From: [Actinomadura] parvosata subsp. kistnae
Lineage (GTDB): Bacteria > Actinomycetota > Actinomycetes > Streptosporangiales > Streptosporangiaceae
Length of the DNA stretch: 64,000 nucleotides
Direction of reading: 5' to 3'
Assembly (NCBI RefSeq): GCF_900323885.1
Contig: NZ_OOHJ01000018.1
Location: forward strand, 4,451,001-4,515,000
Part shown: piece by piece, positions 1 to 8,712 of the stretch
Position numbering within the stretch: the first letter of the stretch is position 1
How the letters are laid out: the number at the start of each line of letters is the position of its first letter
Translations under genes and position numbers: made by a program
The notes under the pieces: model-generated
Databases searched by the model: none
What the model saw: the letters and a program-made list of their open reading frames with translations, nothing else
Told to the model about the DNA's origin: nothing

Positions 1-707
1 TCGCCCGCGCCGGAGTGCGCCGCCGCCTCCCGCAGGAACGGCACCTCCTTGCCGATCGCGGCCACGTCCGACCTGCCGAGCGGGACGTGCGCCATCGCCC
101 GCCGCAACCGCCGCTCCCCGCGCGGGCCGGGCAGCATCCCGCCCAGCCGCGCCTCCTCCTGCGTGCCGATGAGCGCCGCCCACGTCAGCAGGTTGTGCAG
201 CGCGAACACGCCGCCCGGATAGAACGTCGTCCTGAACTCGCTGGCCGTCACCCCCAGACACATGGCCTCCAGCGGCGGATCCAGGTAAGGCCCCACCGCC
301 CACTGCGTGAACCCCAGGTAACTCGCCCCGGTCATCGCCAGCCGCCCGTCACACCACGGCTGCTCCCGCAACCACGCCGCCGTGGCCAGGCCGTCCTCCT
401 TCTCCTGGTGGAAGGCCGAGAACCGGCCTCCCGACCCGAACGTGCCCCGGGCGTTCTGCACCACGACCTGCATGCCGCGCCGCGCCAGCACCCGCGCCGT
501 CCCCTTGGCGTCGAGCTTGTGCTTGCCGTACGGCGTGCGCACCAGCACCACCGGCAACGGCTCCGACCCGCGCGGCCGGTAACGGTCGGCCCGCAACACG
601 ACCCCGTCCGGCATCGGAACGCGCAGGTCATGGACCACTTCGATGTCCCGAACGGTGGCCTCGGGCAGGCCGAGAAGTCGATCGATCAGTCTGCTGAGCA
701 TCCCCAT
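1..707 (-). CDS. CocE/NonD family hydrolase (partial, C-terminus outside window)
   Basis: This alpha/beta-hydrolase of the CocE/NonD (X-Pro dipeptidyl-peptidase S15-like) family runs off the left edge, so only about 235 N-terminal residues are visible. The nucleophile elbow GASYLG is present, with the serine near residue 129, preceded by the family's typical N-terminal strand pattern (RVPMPDGVVLRADRYRP) and a QNARGTFGSGG segment around the oxyanion region. The ATG at 707 has AAAGGA six bases upstream. Members hydrolyse esters or acylated peptides; the substrate cannot be told from sequence. It is transcribed divergently from the DinB-like gene at 838. Confidence 0.85.
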   Translation of the reverse strand, partial: MGMLSRLIDRLLGLPEATVRDIEVVHDLRVPMPDGVVLRADRYRPRGSEPLPVVLVRTPYGKHKLDAKGTARVLARRGMQVVVQNARGTFGSGGRFSAFHQEKEDGLATAAWLREQPWCDGRLAMTGASYLGFTQWAVGPYLDPPLEAMCLGVTASEFRTTFYPGGVFALHNLLTWAALIGTQEEARLGGMLPGPRGERRLRRAMAHVPLGRSDVAAIGKEVPFLREAAAHSGAG

Positions 708-837
708 GGCAGATCCTTTCGCTCCGCCCCAGAGTACGGCCCGCCTCCCGGCACGAAGAGGATCGTCCCCGCCCCGTTCGCCGGCGGACGCGATGACTTT
801 TCCCCCACCCCCGGGTCTGCACTTGTGAGGAGGCGAC

Positions 838-1839
838 ATGAGCGACCAGAAACGGGCACTGACGGCAGGCGTGGCGCTGCTGGAACGGGCGATCGACTAC
901 GCGCTCGGCAGCCTGCGCATCGTGACCCCGCCGGCCCTGTGCCGCCCCACCCCCTGCACGGGCTGGAACCTCCACCAGCTCCTCGCCCACCTGGGCGACT
1001 CCCTCCAAACCCTGGACGAGGCCGCCACCGGCCACATCCTCCTCGCCCACGGCGCTGCCCTTCCGACGGCACACCAGGCGACCACCCCGGCCACCCCACC
1101 CGCCGTACCCGGCACGACAGGCACGCCCGCGGTGCCATGCCCACGCACACCAGGCACCCCCACGTCCGGCCCGCGGACCGCAGGCACCGCTGGTGGGCTC
1201 GGCTCGCGAACAACGAGCATCCCCACGCCCGGCACGCCGCCCGCGTCACCGGTGCAGGCGGCAGGCATCCCCGCGCCCGGCACACCGCCCGCGTCACCGG
1301 TGCAGGCGGCAGGCATCCCTGCGCCTGGCACACCGCCCGCGCCGCCGGTGCAGGCGGCAGACACCTTCAGTGCCGCGTCGCAACCCACACCCGTGGAGAC
1401 GGCCGGTGCCGTTGTGTCTGGACCTCGGCCGGAACCAGCGCTCCAAGCCCCCAACCCCGCCCTCCTCCTCAGGGACAGCGCCACAGAAGTGCTCGGCAGA
1501 TGGGCCGCCCTGATCACCGCCGACCTCGTCACCGTCCACGACCGCCACCTGACCAGCCCGATGGTGGCCGCGGCAGGCGCCGTCGAGATCACCGTGCACG
1601 CCTGGGACGTGGCCAGGGCCTGCGGCGATCCCCGCCCGATCCCGCCGCACCTCGCGGAGGATCTGCTCGACCTGGCCCACCTGTTCGTCACGAACGCCGA
1701 CCGTCCCGCCCGCTTCGCCCGCCCGGTGACCTTGCCCATGTACGCACCCACCCAGGACCACCTCCTCGCCCACCTCGGCCGCCACCCCAACTGGCCAGAC
1801 CACGACCGACCGGGATGCGACCGACCGGGAGAGGACTGA
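838..1839 (+). CDS. DinB/TIGR03086-like mycothiol-dependent family protein with Pro/Ala repeat insert
   Basis: Residues 1-75 (TPCTGWNLHQLLAHLGDS) match the N-terminal helical bundle of the TIGR03086/maleylpyruvate isomerase-like DinB fold, where the His of LLAHLGD is a usual metal ligand. The fold resumes from about residue 210 (VEITVHAWDVARA...) to the end. Between them lies a roughly 120-residue Pro/Ala/Thr-rich insert containing three copies of a 16-residue unit (TPGTPPASPVQAAGIP). The family is normally about 190-200 aa, so at 333 aa this one is enlarged by the insert alone. A strong GGAGG precedes the ATG. The function is probably thiol- or metal-dependent transfer or isomerisation, but the substrate is unknown. 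Confidence 0.75.
   Translation: MSDQKRALTAGVALLERAIDYALGSLRIVTPPALCRPTPCTGWNLHQLLAHLGDSLQTLDEAATGHILLAHGAALPTAHQATTPATPPAVPGTTGTPAVPCPRTPGTPTSGPRTAGTAGGLGSRTTSIPTPGTPPASPVQAAGIPAPGTPPASPVQAAGIPAPGTPPAPPVQAADTFSAASQPTPVETAGAVVSGPRPEPALQAPNPALLLRDSATEVLGRWAALITADLVTVHDRHLTSPMVAAAGAVEITVHAWDVARACGDPRPIPPHLAEDLLDLAHLFVTNADRPARFARPVTLPMYAPTQDHLLAHLGRHPNWPDHDRPGCDRPGED
1225..1368 (+). repeat. 3 x 48-bp in-frame tandem repeat
   Basis: Three adjacent 48-bp units (1225-1272, 1273-1320, 1321-1368) encode 16-residue Pro/Ala-rich blocks inside the DinB-like protein. Units 1 and 2 are almost identical and unit 3 has diverged at its end. Because the unit is a multiple of three, copy-number change would keep the reading frame. 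Confidence 0.9.
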
Positions 1840-2392
1840 ACACCCGCCCGCCCTCACATCCACCGCCGCCACGCCGTACGATCACCATGTACGGAAAGTC
1901 AGACCACATATCGCGGCACCACTCTTGGCGGAATCCGCGACGTCCTGTCCGATACGGTGAGAAGATCGGTTATGGCCGACCCGGCACGGCGGGGCGACCA
2001 CCCAGACCACACCGTCCAGGGCGACGGGAACCTTGCGGCCCGATCCGCGAGGCGGCGCACGACATCGCCGCGGACCGGCCGACCAACGTGGTGGCGACGA
2101 CCGTTCTTCGTGCGGCCGTCGCCACCACCACGCCGCCCACCCCACCTGACGCCCTCAGCTCACTTCGCCCCCACCCGGGCTCACCTGCACGGATGCGGCT
2201 CATCTTTCCGAGCGCGGCTCACCCTGCCCAGCGCGGCTCATCCAGCCCCCGCTTTGCCCGCCTGAGCCGCCCCACTGGCCGACGCTCGAAGCCCCCTTCC
2301 GCTGAGACGTTTCCACGATCTTTGAATCAGGTCCGTCCGCCGTTCACCCTTGAGAAGCTCGTCGATGTCGGAGAGGTGAGCAGGGGGTCCCA
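1840..2392. other. Intergenic region with a small inverted repeat
   Basis: No convincing gene is seen in this 553-bp stretch. The open frames present lack family resemblance and ribosome-binding sites. It holds an inverted repeat CCGTAC...GTACGG with a 9-base spacer at 1874-1894, which could be an operator or weak hairpin. The promoter of the 2393 gene should lie in the right half, but no clear -35/-10 pair stands out. Confidence 0.5.
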
Positions 2393-2719
2393 ATGCCCGA
2401 CCGTATGCGGATGGATGTGGACACGGCCGAGACGTCCGCCAGGCAAGCGGTGCACGGCACGTCCACCTACGCCACGGCTGTGGCCAGGCTGCGCGCCGAC
2501 CTGGCCGCCGCCGGGCCGGTGGGTGCCGAGGGCTCCGACCTGGCGGCGGCCATCGAGGAGTTCACGGGGCTGCTGCTGGACACGGCCGACCGCACCGCAC
2601 AGGCGTACGGGTCCACGGCCGAAGGCATGTCGGCCTCCGTGACCGCGGCACGCTCCGCCGACAGCCGCGCCACGGCACCCGCCACCGCTCTCACTCCGGT
2701 GCCCGTGTCATGGGTCTGA
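2393..2719 (+). CDS. Small WXG100-like helical protein
   Basis: A 108-aa, mostly alpha-helical protein rich in Ala, Thr and Asp without signal peptide or membrane segment. Its size, helical periodicity (residues 10-90) and position directly before a WXG100-like protein suggest an EsxA/B-type or DUF6317-like partner, although the WXG tripeptide itself is absent. AGGGGG lies 5 bases before the ATG. Its last 10 bases overlap the next gene in another frame, implying translational coupling. The family assignment is inference. Confidence 0.6.
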   Translation: MPDRMRMDVDTAETSARQAVHGTSTYATAVARLRADLAAAGPVGAEGSDLAAAIEEFTGLLLDTADRTAQAYGSTAEGMSASVTAARSADSRATAPATALTPVPVSWV

Positions 2720-3804
2720 CGCTCCCGCCCGAGTACGCGGAGGCCGCGGCCCTGGTCGGCCTGTCCGCCGAGCTGTTCCTGTGGGACGAGGACCAGCTCG
2801 AACGGCTCGCCGGCACCATCTCGACCTTCTTGCAGGACGTCGAGCCAGGAACGCAGGACCTGCGCCAGGCCGCCACCCGCTTCGCCGCCGCGACCGGCGC
2901 ATCCGGCCTCACGACCGGAACCGGCGGTGTGACGGGTTTGGCGAGTGCGGCTCAGGGCACGGCCGCCTTGGCGAGTGCGAGTGGTGGTTCGGGCGGCGAC
3001 ACCCCTGGGGTCAACGGCGCGGGTGGCGGCACCCCTGGGCGCGATGGCGCAGGCAGCGGCGCTGCTGGGGGCAATGGTGCGGGTGGCGGCACCCTTGCGG
3101 GTAACGGCGCGGGTGGCGGCACCGCCGGGGGTAACGGCGCAGCCGGTGGCGTCGGGGGCGGTAGCGCGGCTGGGGACGCGTTCGTCAGTCACTGGACCGC
3201 CATGGCGGGTGCGGGCGGCGCCGATGACGTGCTGCGCGCGGCAGGCTGGACGGCCGCCGCGCTCGGCTTTGCGGCGATGGAGATCAGGGCGGCCAAGACC
3301 GTCGTGCTGGCCCGCCTGGCCTGGTGCGCCCGCCAGCTGGCCCTGTCGACCCTCGGCGGCCCGGCCGGGCGGCTGGCCGGCATCGCGAACGTGCTGGCCT
3401 CGCGGGTCGCGATCGGCGAGGTCGTCCGCGAGCTCGGCCGCCGGTTGCGGGACGTGGCGGTGCCGGTCGTCCGCCGCGCCATCGCCCTGCTGCGCGAGGC
3501 GGCGGGACGGCTGCGCGGCGCGGCCGACACCCTCGGGACCCGGCTGGCAGGGTCGACGCCGCGCCCGGCGTACGCGGGCCTGCCCGGTCACGCGCCGGCC
3601 CTGGACGGGACCCGGATGAACATGGGGCGGAAGAAGGACGACGACGAGGGCTTCTCCTGGCTGCCCAAGCGCAACAGCAACGAGTCTCACGACAAGCCCG
3701 GGAAGTCGGGGCAGACCTGCGACTACTGCGGCGGCAGCGGCGACGACCCCTTCAAGGACGGCCGGACGTGCCCCAACTGCGTCGGGACGGGCGTGAATCC
3801 ATGA
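2710..3804 (+). CDS. WXG100-like protein with Gly-rich repeat linker and C-terminal DnaJ-type zinc motif
   Basis: Residues 1-60 (PPEYAEAAALVGLSAELFLWDEDQLERLAGTI) resemble the helical N-termini of actinobacterial WXG100-like/ESX-exported proteins. Residues about 80-155 form a Gly-rich linker of repeating 'GAGGGT' blocks. A helical region follows (FVSHWTAMAG... to about 280), and the tail carries C337xxC340...C354xxC357 with CxxCxGxG spacing like the DnaJ zinc finger. No signal peptide is seen, so if exported it would use a type VII route. The role is unknown; a polymorphic-toxin scaffold or an ESX substrate are the candidates. It starts inside the previous gene. Confidence 0.6.
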   Translation: MGLTLPPEYAEAAALVGLSAELFLWDEDQLERLAGTISTFLQDVEPGTQDLRQAATRFAAATGASGLTTGTGGVTGLASAAQGTAALASASGGSGGDTPGVNGAGGGTPGRDGAGSGAAGGNGAGGGTLAGNGAGGGTAGGNGAAGGVGGGSAAGDAFVSHWTAMAGAGGADDVLRAAGWTAAALGFAAMEIRAAKTVVLARLAWCARQLALSTLGGPAGRLAGIANVLASRVAIGEVVRELGRRLRDVAVPVVRRAIALLREAAGRLRGAADTLGTRLAGSTPRPAYAGLPGHAPALDGTRMNMGRKKDDDEGFSWLPKRNSNESHDKPGKSGQTCDYCGGSGDDPFKDGRTCPNCVGTGVNP

Positions 3805-4358
3805 TGAGTCCCTTCTGACGGGTCGTCTCTGCGACTCCGACGGTCGTTCCTGCCGTTGGTAGGTCGTCTCTGCAGCTCGACGGCCCGTTCGCCGCTGGCA
3901 GGTCGAACGGGCCGTTCGGCCGCTGGCCGGGCTGCGGCGGACGGCTGCTCCTGCCGTTGACGGGTGGTCTCTGAGGCCGAGGGCCGTGGTGCCGCTGGCC
4001 GGGGCGTTGCTGCGTCTGACGGCTGCTCCTGCCGTTGACGGGTCGTTTTTGTGGCTGACGGGCCGTTTGCCGCTCGGGGCGAGCCGTCCCTGGGACTGAC
4101 GGCCCAAATCTGGGGCTGACGGGCGGCCCGTCTCTAAACTGACGGCCCGGATCTGCGGCTCACCGGCGGCCCGTCTTTAAGACCGACGGCCCGGATCTGC
4201 GGCTCACAGGCGGGCCGCCTCTGAGACTGACCGCCCGGATCGCCGGTGACGAGGCGCGTCGTCTCTGCGGCGGCACGGCGGGCGGTGGGGCACTATGACA
4301 CCACGCACGCCACCCCCCGAGCGCCCCCAGGCCACGGGCCCTCCCGTTCGGAGCAGGC
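3805..4358. repeat. Intergenic degenerate tandem repeats (43-44 bp units)
   Basis: This 554-bp gap between two gene 3' ends carries no gene. It is built from diverged units beginning GACGGCCC. The clearest are three tandem copies at 4098-4140, 4141-4184 and 4185-4228, each containing GGATCTGCGGCTCAC or a near match, plus a decayed fourth. To the left, a 26-bp segment starting GACGGCTGCTCC at 3940 recurs exactly 78 bp later at 4018. Blocks of CGTCTCTG/CGTTTTTG recur throughout. Self-complementary GGGCGGCCCG stretches could fold at the RNA level. Confidence 0.75.
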
Positions 4359-6233
4359 TCAGAGCAGTGTGTCGTCCTCCTCGGGTGTTTCCAGGGTTTG
4401 CTGCGCAGGTGGTGGGGTGGCGTCGTCTCCGTGGAGGGTGCTCAGGACCTGCTCCCCGTACTTGGCCAGTTTGTTCTCCCCGACGCCGTTCACCTTGCTC
4501 AGCTCCGCCAGCGACGTGGGAGCCAGGGTGGCGATCTCGCGGAGGGTGGCGTCGTGGAAGATGACGTAGGCAGGCACCCCCTGCTCCTTGGCGGTGGCGC
4601 CGCGCCAGGCGCGCAGGCGTTCGAAGAGGGCGGCGGCCTCGGCGGGGAGCTCCACGGCGGCCTGGGCGGGCTTGGTGCCGGAGGAGGTCTTGGCGCGGGC
4701 GGGGCGGTGGGTGTCGCGGCGCAGGCGTACCTCGCGCTGGCCGCGCAGCACCGCCGCGCTGTCGTCGGTGAGCACCAGCGCGCCGTAGTCGGACTCCACC
4801 GCGAGCAGGCCCTGGGCCAGGAGCTGGCGGACCACGCCGTGCCACTCGGCGTTGCCCAGGTCGGTGCCGACCCCGAACACCGACAAGGTGTCGTGCCCGT
4901 GCTGCAGCACCTTGGCGGTCTTCTTGCCGAGCAGGATGTCGACCACCTGCCCCACGCCGAACTTCTGCCGCCGCTCCCTGAGCAGCCGCAGCACCGTGGA
5001 CAGCACCTTTTGTGCCGGGATCGTGCCGTCCCAGGACTCGGGAGGGGTCTGGCAGGTGTCGCAGTTTCCGCACGGCTGCGACCCCTTCTGCCCGAAGTAG
5101 TCGAGCAGCATCATGCGGCGGCAGCCGACGGTCTCGCAGAGCGCGAGCATCGCGTCGAGGTGCTGCACCTGGCGGCGGCGGTGGGCGTCGTCGCCCTCCA
5201 TCGCCATGCGGCGGTGCTGGACGACGTCCTGCAGTCCGTAGGCCATCCACGCGGTCGCGGGCAGCCCGTCGCGCCCCGCCCGCCCGGTCTCCTGGTAGTA
5301 GCCCTCGACGGACTTGGGCAGGTCGAGGTGGGCCACGAAGCGGACGTCGGGCTTGTCGATGCCCATGCCGAACGCGATCGTGGCCACCACGATCAGGCCG
5401 TCCTCGCGCAGGAATCGGGCCTGGTGGTGGGCGCGGGTGCGGGCGTCGAGCCCCGCGTGGTACGGCACCGCCGCGATGCCGTGCTCCACCAGGAACTCGG
5501 CGATCTTCTCCACGGAGGAGCGCGACAGGCAGTAGACGATGCCGGAGTCGCCGGGATGCTCGGTGCGCAGGAAGTCGAGCAGCTGCCGCTTGGGCTCGCT
5601 CTTGGGCGTGATGCGGTAGTGGATGTTGGGCCGGTCGAAGCCGGCCACGAAATGGCGGGCCTGGTCGAGGCCCAGCCGGGAGGAAATCTCGGCGTGCGTG
5701 GCCGGCGTGGCGGTGGCGGTCAGCGCGATGCGCGGCACCTCGGGCCACAGCTCGCGCAGCTTCGACAGCTCCAGGTAGTCGGGACGGAAGTCGTGGCCCC
5801 ACTGGGCGACGCAGTGCGCCTCGTCGATGGCGAACACCGCGATGTCGCCCTTGCCCAGCAGCCGCAGCGTCGCGTCGACGCGCAGCCGTTCGGGGGCGAG
5901 GTAGAGCAGGTCGAGCTCGCCGGCCAGGAACTCCGACTCGACGAGCTGCCGCTCGTCGAAGCCCTGCGTCGAGTTGAGGAACCCCGCGCGCACGCCGAGC
6001 GCCCGCAGCGCGTCGACCTGATCCTGCATCAGCGCGATCAGGGGGGAGATGACCACCCCCACGCCTTTTCGCACCAGGGCGGGGATCTGGTAGCAGAGCG
6101 ACTTGCCGCCGCCGGTGGGCATCAGGACGAGGGCGTCGCCGCCGGCCACGACGTGGTCGATGATCTCCTGCTGGCCCGACCGGAACGAGTCGTAGCCGAA
6201 CACGCGGTGCAGGACCTCGGTGGGGGTATCCAT
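4359..6233 (-). CDS. recQ: ATP-dependent DNA helicase RecQ
   Basis: A 624-aa superfamily 2 3'-5' DNA helicase for recombination repair and fork processing. Walker A is PTGGGKS (residues 39-45), the DEAH box is DEAHC (137-141), helicase motifs continue through ETGRAGRDG, and a RecQ-type zinc-binding module (CRRMMLLDYFGQ...CGNCDTC) follows at about 370-400. A winged helix and a C-terminal HRDC domain (about 530-610) complete the bacterial RecQ layout. Length and domain order are normal. It is monocistronic, with the repeat array at 3.8-4.3 kb downstream. Confidence 0.96.
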   Translation of the reverse strand: MDTPTEVLHRVFGYDSFRSGQQEIIDHVVAGGDALVLMPTGGGKSLCYQIPALVRKGVGVVISPLIALMQDQVDALRALGVRAGFLNSTQGFDERQLVESEFLAGELDLLYLAPERLRVDATLRLLGKGDIAVFAIDEAHCVAQWGHDFRPDYLELSKLRELWPEVPRIALTATATPATHAEISSRLGLDQARHFVAGFDRPNIHYRITPKSEPKRQLLDFLRTEHPGDSGIVYCLSRSSVEKIAEFLVEHGIAAVPYHAGLDARTRAHHQARFLREDGLIVVATIAFGMGIDKPDVRFVAHLDLPKSVEGYYQETGRAGRDGLPATAWMAYGLQDVVQHRRMAMEGDDAHRRRQVQHLDAMLALCETVGCRRMMLLDYFGQKGSQPCGNCDTCQTPPESWDGTIPAQKVLSTVLRLLRERRQKFGVGQVVDILLGKKTAKVLQHGHDTLSVFGVGTDLGNAEWHGVVRQLLAQGLLAVESDYGALVLTDDSAAVLRGQREVRLRRDTHRPARAKTSSGTKPAQAAVELPAEAAALFERLRAWRGATAKEQGVPAYVIFHDATLREIATLAPTSLAELSKVNGVGENKLAKYGEQVLSTLHGDDATPPPAQQTLETPEEDDTLL

Positions 6234-6396
6234 GCGGCTACCTTACGTGTTCGGGGATGAGCGGATCGTCAGTTCCGCCGATGGCGGAGCGGAGCAGCGC
6301 CGGTGGTTCCTGCATGCACACCTTGGCGATGCTAGCCGCCACGACCGACAACCCGGCACCGCCCGAAGGCCGCTCCCCGGCAGCGTGCGCGAGTCG

Positions 6397-7590
6397 CTAC
6401 CCGGTCGCCTCCGCCGGACGTACCCGGGCATAGAGCACCAGCGACACCGCCCCCAGCACGCAAGCCACCGCCACCACCCCCATGACCGCCGGATACCCGG
6501 CGACCTGCGCCACCCCGGCCGCCGCCAAGGGCGCGACGGCCTTGGCCACCGTGATGGGCAGGGCGAGCGCCCCGCTCAGTGACGCGTACGCGGCCGTGCC
6601 GTACCGGTCGGCGAGCAGGGCGGGACGGGCGATGGTGCCGACCCCGAACCCCAGCCCGAACAGCACCACCGCCACCACCGCCCCAAAGGCGTCCCGCCCG
6701 ATCAGCGGCAGCAGGACGGCGGCGAGGCCCTGCAGCCCGAAGATGGCCGCCGCGATCAGCGCCACGGGCCAGCGGGCCTGCAGCCCGGTGGTGACCAGCC
6801 GCCCCGTCACGGACAGCACCCCGAGCAGCCCGGCCACTCCGGCGGCGAAGACGGGGGCGTGGCCGAGGGCGATCAGGTACGTGACGAGCAGCACCCCCAT
6901 GACGGCCACGGCGCCCGTCTGGGTGAGGAAGGCCGCCGCCAGCAGCCAGAAGGGCCGCTCGCGCAGTGCCGCGCCGACGATCTCGCCCCGGTCGACGTGG
7001 GCGGGCGCGGCCCGGCCGCGGACGGCGAGCCCGTGCAGGGGGACGGCCGTCAGCGCGTACCCGACGGCCAGGACGACCAGCGCCCGCCGCCACCCGTACA
7101 GCTCGACGAGGAGCCCGGTGAGCGGCAGGAAGATGCTGGAGGCGAACCCGGCGACGACGGTGACGGCGAGCAGTGCCCGCGCCCGCCGGGCCGCGTCGAA
7201 CCAGGCCACGATCACCGCGAACGCCGCCTCGTACAGCACCATGGCCGACGCCACGCCGAGCACTCCGCACACGAGGTAGAGCTGCACCACGGAGCGCACC
7301 TGCGACCAGGCGAGCACCGCCAGCGCGCCGAGCACGGACCCGAGGGTCATCAGGCCGCGCCCGCCGTGCCGGTCGAGCCAGCGCCCGATGAGCGGGGCGA
7401 CGAGCCCGGACACGAGGACGGACAGCGTGATCGCCCCGGTGAGCTGCGCGACGCCGGCGTGGAGTTCGCGCGACATGGGCGGGATGAACACGGAGAAGGC
7501 GTAATAGAGAATGCCGTATCCGGCGGTCTGCGTGATCGCGAGTGCGCCGATCATTCGCGCCGGCGCCTTCGGTCCCGCGGTGGCGATCAC
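6397..7590 (-). CDS. MFS transporter
   Basis: A 397-aa protein with about 12 hydrophobic helices and the major facilitator loop motif after helix 2 (GRWLDRHGGRGLM). It resembles drug or metabolite exporters of the MFS_1 type; the substrate cannot be predicted. GTG at 7590 is taken because GAAGG lies just before it; the internal ATG at 7554 is a possible alternative that would shorten the tail before helix 1. It is divergent from the SDR gene, sharing a 104-bp A/T-richer promoter region. Confidence 0.85.
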   Translation of the reverse strand: MIATAGPKAPARMIGALAITQTAGYGILYYAFSVFIPPMSRELHAGVAQLTGAITLSVLVSGLVAPLIGRWLDRHGGRGLMTLGSVLGALAVLAWSQVRSVVQLYLVCGVLGVASAMVLYEAAFAVIVAWFDAARRARALLAVTVVAGFASSIFLPLTGLLVELYGWRRALVVLAVGYALTAVPLHGLAVRGRAAPAHVDRGEIVGAALRERPFWLLAAAFLTQTGAVAVMGVLLVTYLIALGHAPVFAAGVAGLLGVLSVTGRLVTTGLQARWPVALIAAAIFGLQGLAAVLLPLIGRDAFGAVVAVVLFGLGFGVGTIARPALLADRYGTAAYASLSGALALPITVAKAVAPLAAAGVAQVAGYPAVMGVVAVACVLGAVSLVLYARVRPAEATG

Positions 7591-7694
7591 GCCTTCATTT
7601 GTTCCCGTTCACTTGCGGTAAATACGGTGATAAAGGTCACTTCGCCGCCGAATAATCACCGCCCTTTCCCGCCTTCCCGGCATAACTTCGGATC

Positions 7695-8435
7695 ATGACT
7701 CTTTCGTACGTGGTGACCGGCGGCGGGCGCGGCATCGGCAGGGCGGTGGTGGAGCGGCTCCTCGGCGAACGGGACGTCGTGGTGGTCGTCGAGCGCGACA
7801 AGGAGGCCCTGGAGTGGGCGGGCCCGAGGGTCGTCCCGGTGATCGGGGACGCGGCGGACGAGGAGGTCGCCGCCTGGGCCGCCGACCTGGCCCAGGAGTC
7901 GGGCACCCTGGCCGGCTGGGTCAACAACGCCGCCGTGTTCCGGGACGCCTCCGTGCACTCGTCGCCGATCTCCGAGGTCAGGGCGCTGATCGCGGCCAAC
8001 CTCGACCTGGCCGTGGTCGGCTGCGCCACCGCCGTACGCCACTTCCTGGAGGCCGGCACCCCGGGCGCCATCGTGAACGTCACCTCCCACCAGGCCACCA
8101 GGGCCGTCCCCGGCAGCCTCCCCTACTCCACCGCGAAGGCCGCGACGGAGGGCCTGACCAGGGCGCTGGCGGTGGAGTACGGCCGGCACGGCATCCGCGT
8201 GAACGCCGTCGCCCCCGGCTCGGTGGCCACGGAGCGGTACGAGCGGCAGCGCACGCCGGAAATGGCGGCGGAGCTGGCGCGGTTGCACCCCCTGGGCCGC
8301 GTCGCCACCCCGGCGGAGGTGGCCTCCGTGGTGGCGCACCTGCTCTCCCCGGACGCCGCGTTCGTCAACGGCGCAACCATCCCGGTGGACGGCGGCCGGA
8401 CGGTGCTCGGACTGGATCCGGAAGCCCGGGAATGA
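7695..8435 (+). CDS. SDR family oxidoreductase
   Basis: A 246-aa classical short-chain dehydrogenase/reductase. The cofactor motif TGGGRGIG is at residues 8-15, NNAA follows at about 77, and the catalytic Tyr144-x-x-x-Lys148 lies in PYSTAK. The C-terminal PVDGG signature is typical of FabG-like enzymes. Glu at the end of the second strand (VVVVERDK) favours NAD over NADP. The substrate is unknown. Its stop codon overlaps a candidate Zur box for the L31 gene. Confidence 0.9.
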   Translation: MTLSYVVTGGGRGIGRAVVERLLGERDVVVVVERDKEALEWAGPRVVPVIGDAADEEVAAWAADLAQESGTLAGWVNNAAVFRDASVHSSPISEVRALIAANLDLAVVGCATAVRHFLEAGTPGAIVNVTSHQATRAVPGSLPYSTAKAATEGLTRALAVEYGRHGIRVNAVAPGSVATERYERQRTPEMAAELARLHPLGRVATPAEVASVVAHLLSPDAAFVNGATIPVDGGRTVLGLDPEARE

Positions 8436-8447
8436 AAACCGTTCCCA
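8433..8447 (+). promoter_or_regulatory. Candidate Zur box upstream of L31
   Basis: TGAAAACCGTTCCCA is a 7-1-7 imperfect palindrome resembling the actinobacterial Zur operator (TGAAAAT-N-ATTTTCA type), with two mismatches in the right arm. It overlaps the SDR stop and ends 16 bases before the start of the zinc-independent L31 gene. Zur control of such paralogs is known in Streptomyces and mycobacteria; its use here is inference. Confidence 0.45.
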
Positions 8448-8463
8448 CATGGTTGCAGGGGCC

Positions 8464-8709
8464 ATGAAGAAGAACCTGCATCCCGCCTACCGCCCCATCG
8501 TCTTCCGCGACCCGAGCGTCGGCTTCGCCTTCCTCACCCGCTCGACCCTGACCAGCGACAGGACGATCGAGTGGGAGGACGGCAGGACGTACCCGGTCGT
8601 CGACGTGGACGTCTCCTCCGCGAGCCACCCGTTCTACACCGGACGTGGCCGCATCCTCGACACCGCCGGCCGCGTCGAGCGGTTCAAGCAGAGGTACGGG
8701 AAGATGTGA
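8464..8709 (+). CDS. rpmE2: 50S ribosomal protein L31 type B (zinc-independent)
   Basis: An 81-aa L31 of the long, cysteine-free class: MKKNLHPAYRPIVFRD, SHPFYTG and the FKQRYG tail are diagnostic. No CxxC pair is present, so it is the form that replaces zinc-binding L31 when zinc is scarce. The start is placed at 8464 because the family begins MKx-(D/N)-(I/L)HP; an in-frame ATG at 8449 would add five residues. It is followed three bases later by the DUF1152 gene, likely in one transcript. Confidence 0.93.
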   Translation: MKKNLHPAYRPIVFRDPSVGFAFLTRSTLTSDRTIEWEDGRTYPVVDVDVSSASHPFYTGRGRILDTAGRVERFKQRYGKM

Positions 8710-8712
8710 CGC

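Noticed and set aside
1957..2265. A possible 102-aa gene in the 1.84-2.39 kb gap
   Set aside because: No ribosome site, Pro/Arg-rich composition and competing frames on both strands; no recognisable family.
15..2642. Plus-strand open frame of 875 codons across three gene regions
   Set aside because: It runs antisense to the CocE-type gene, out of frame through the DinB-like gene and across the intergenic gap; composition is Arg/Pro-rich with no family resemblance. It is a GC-bias artefact.
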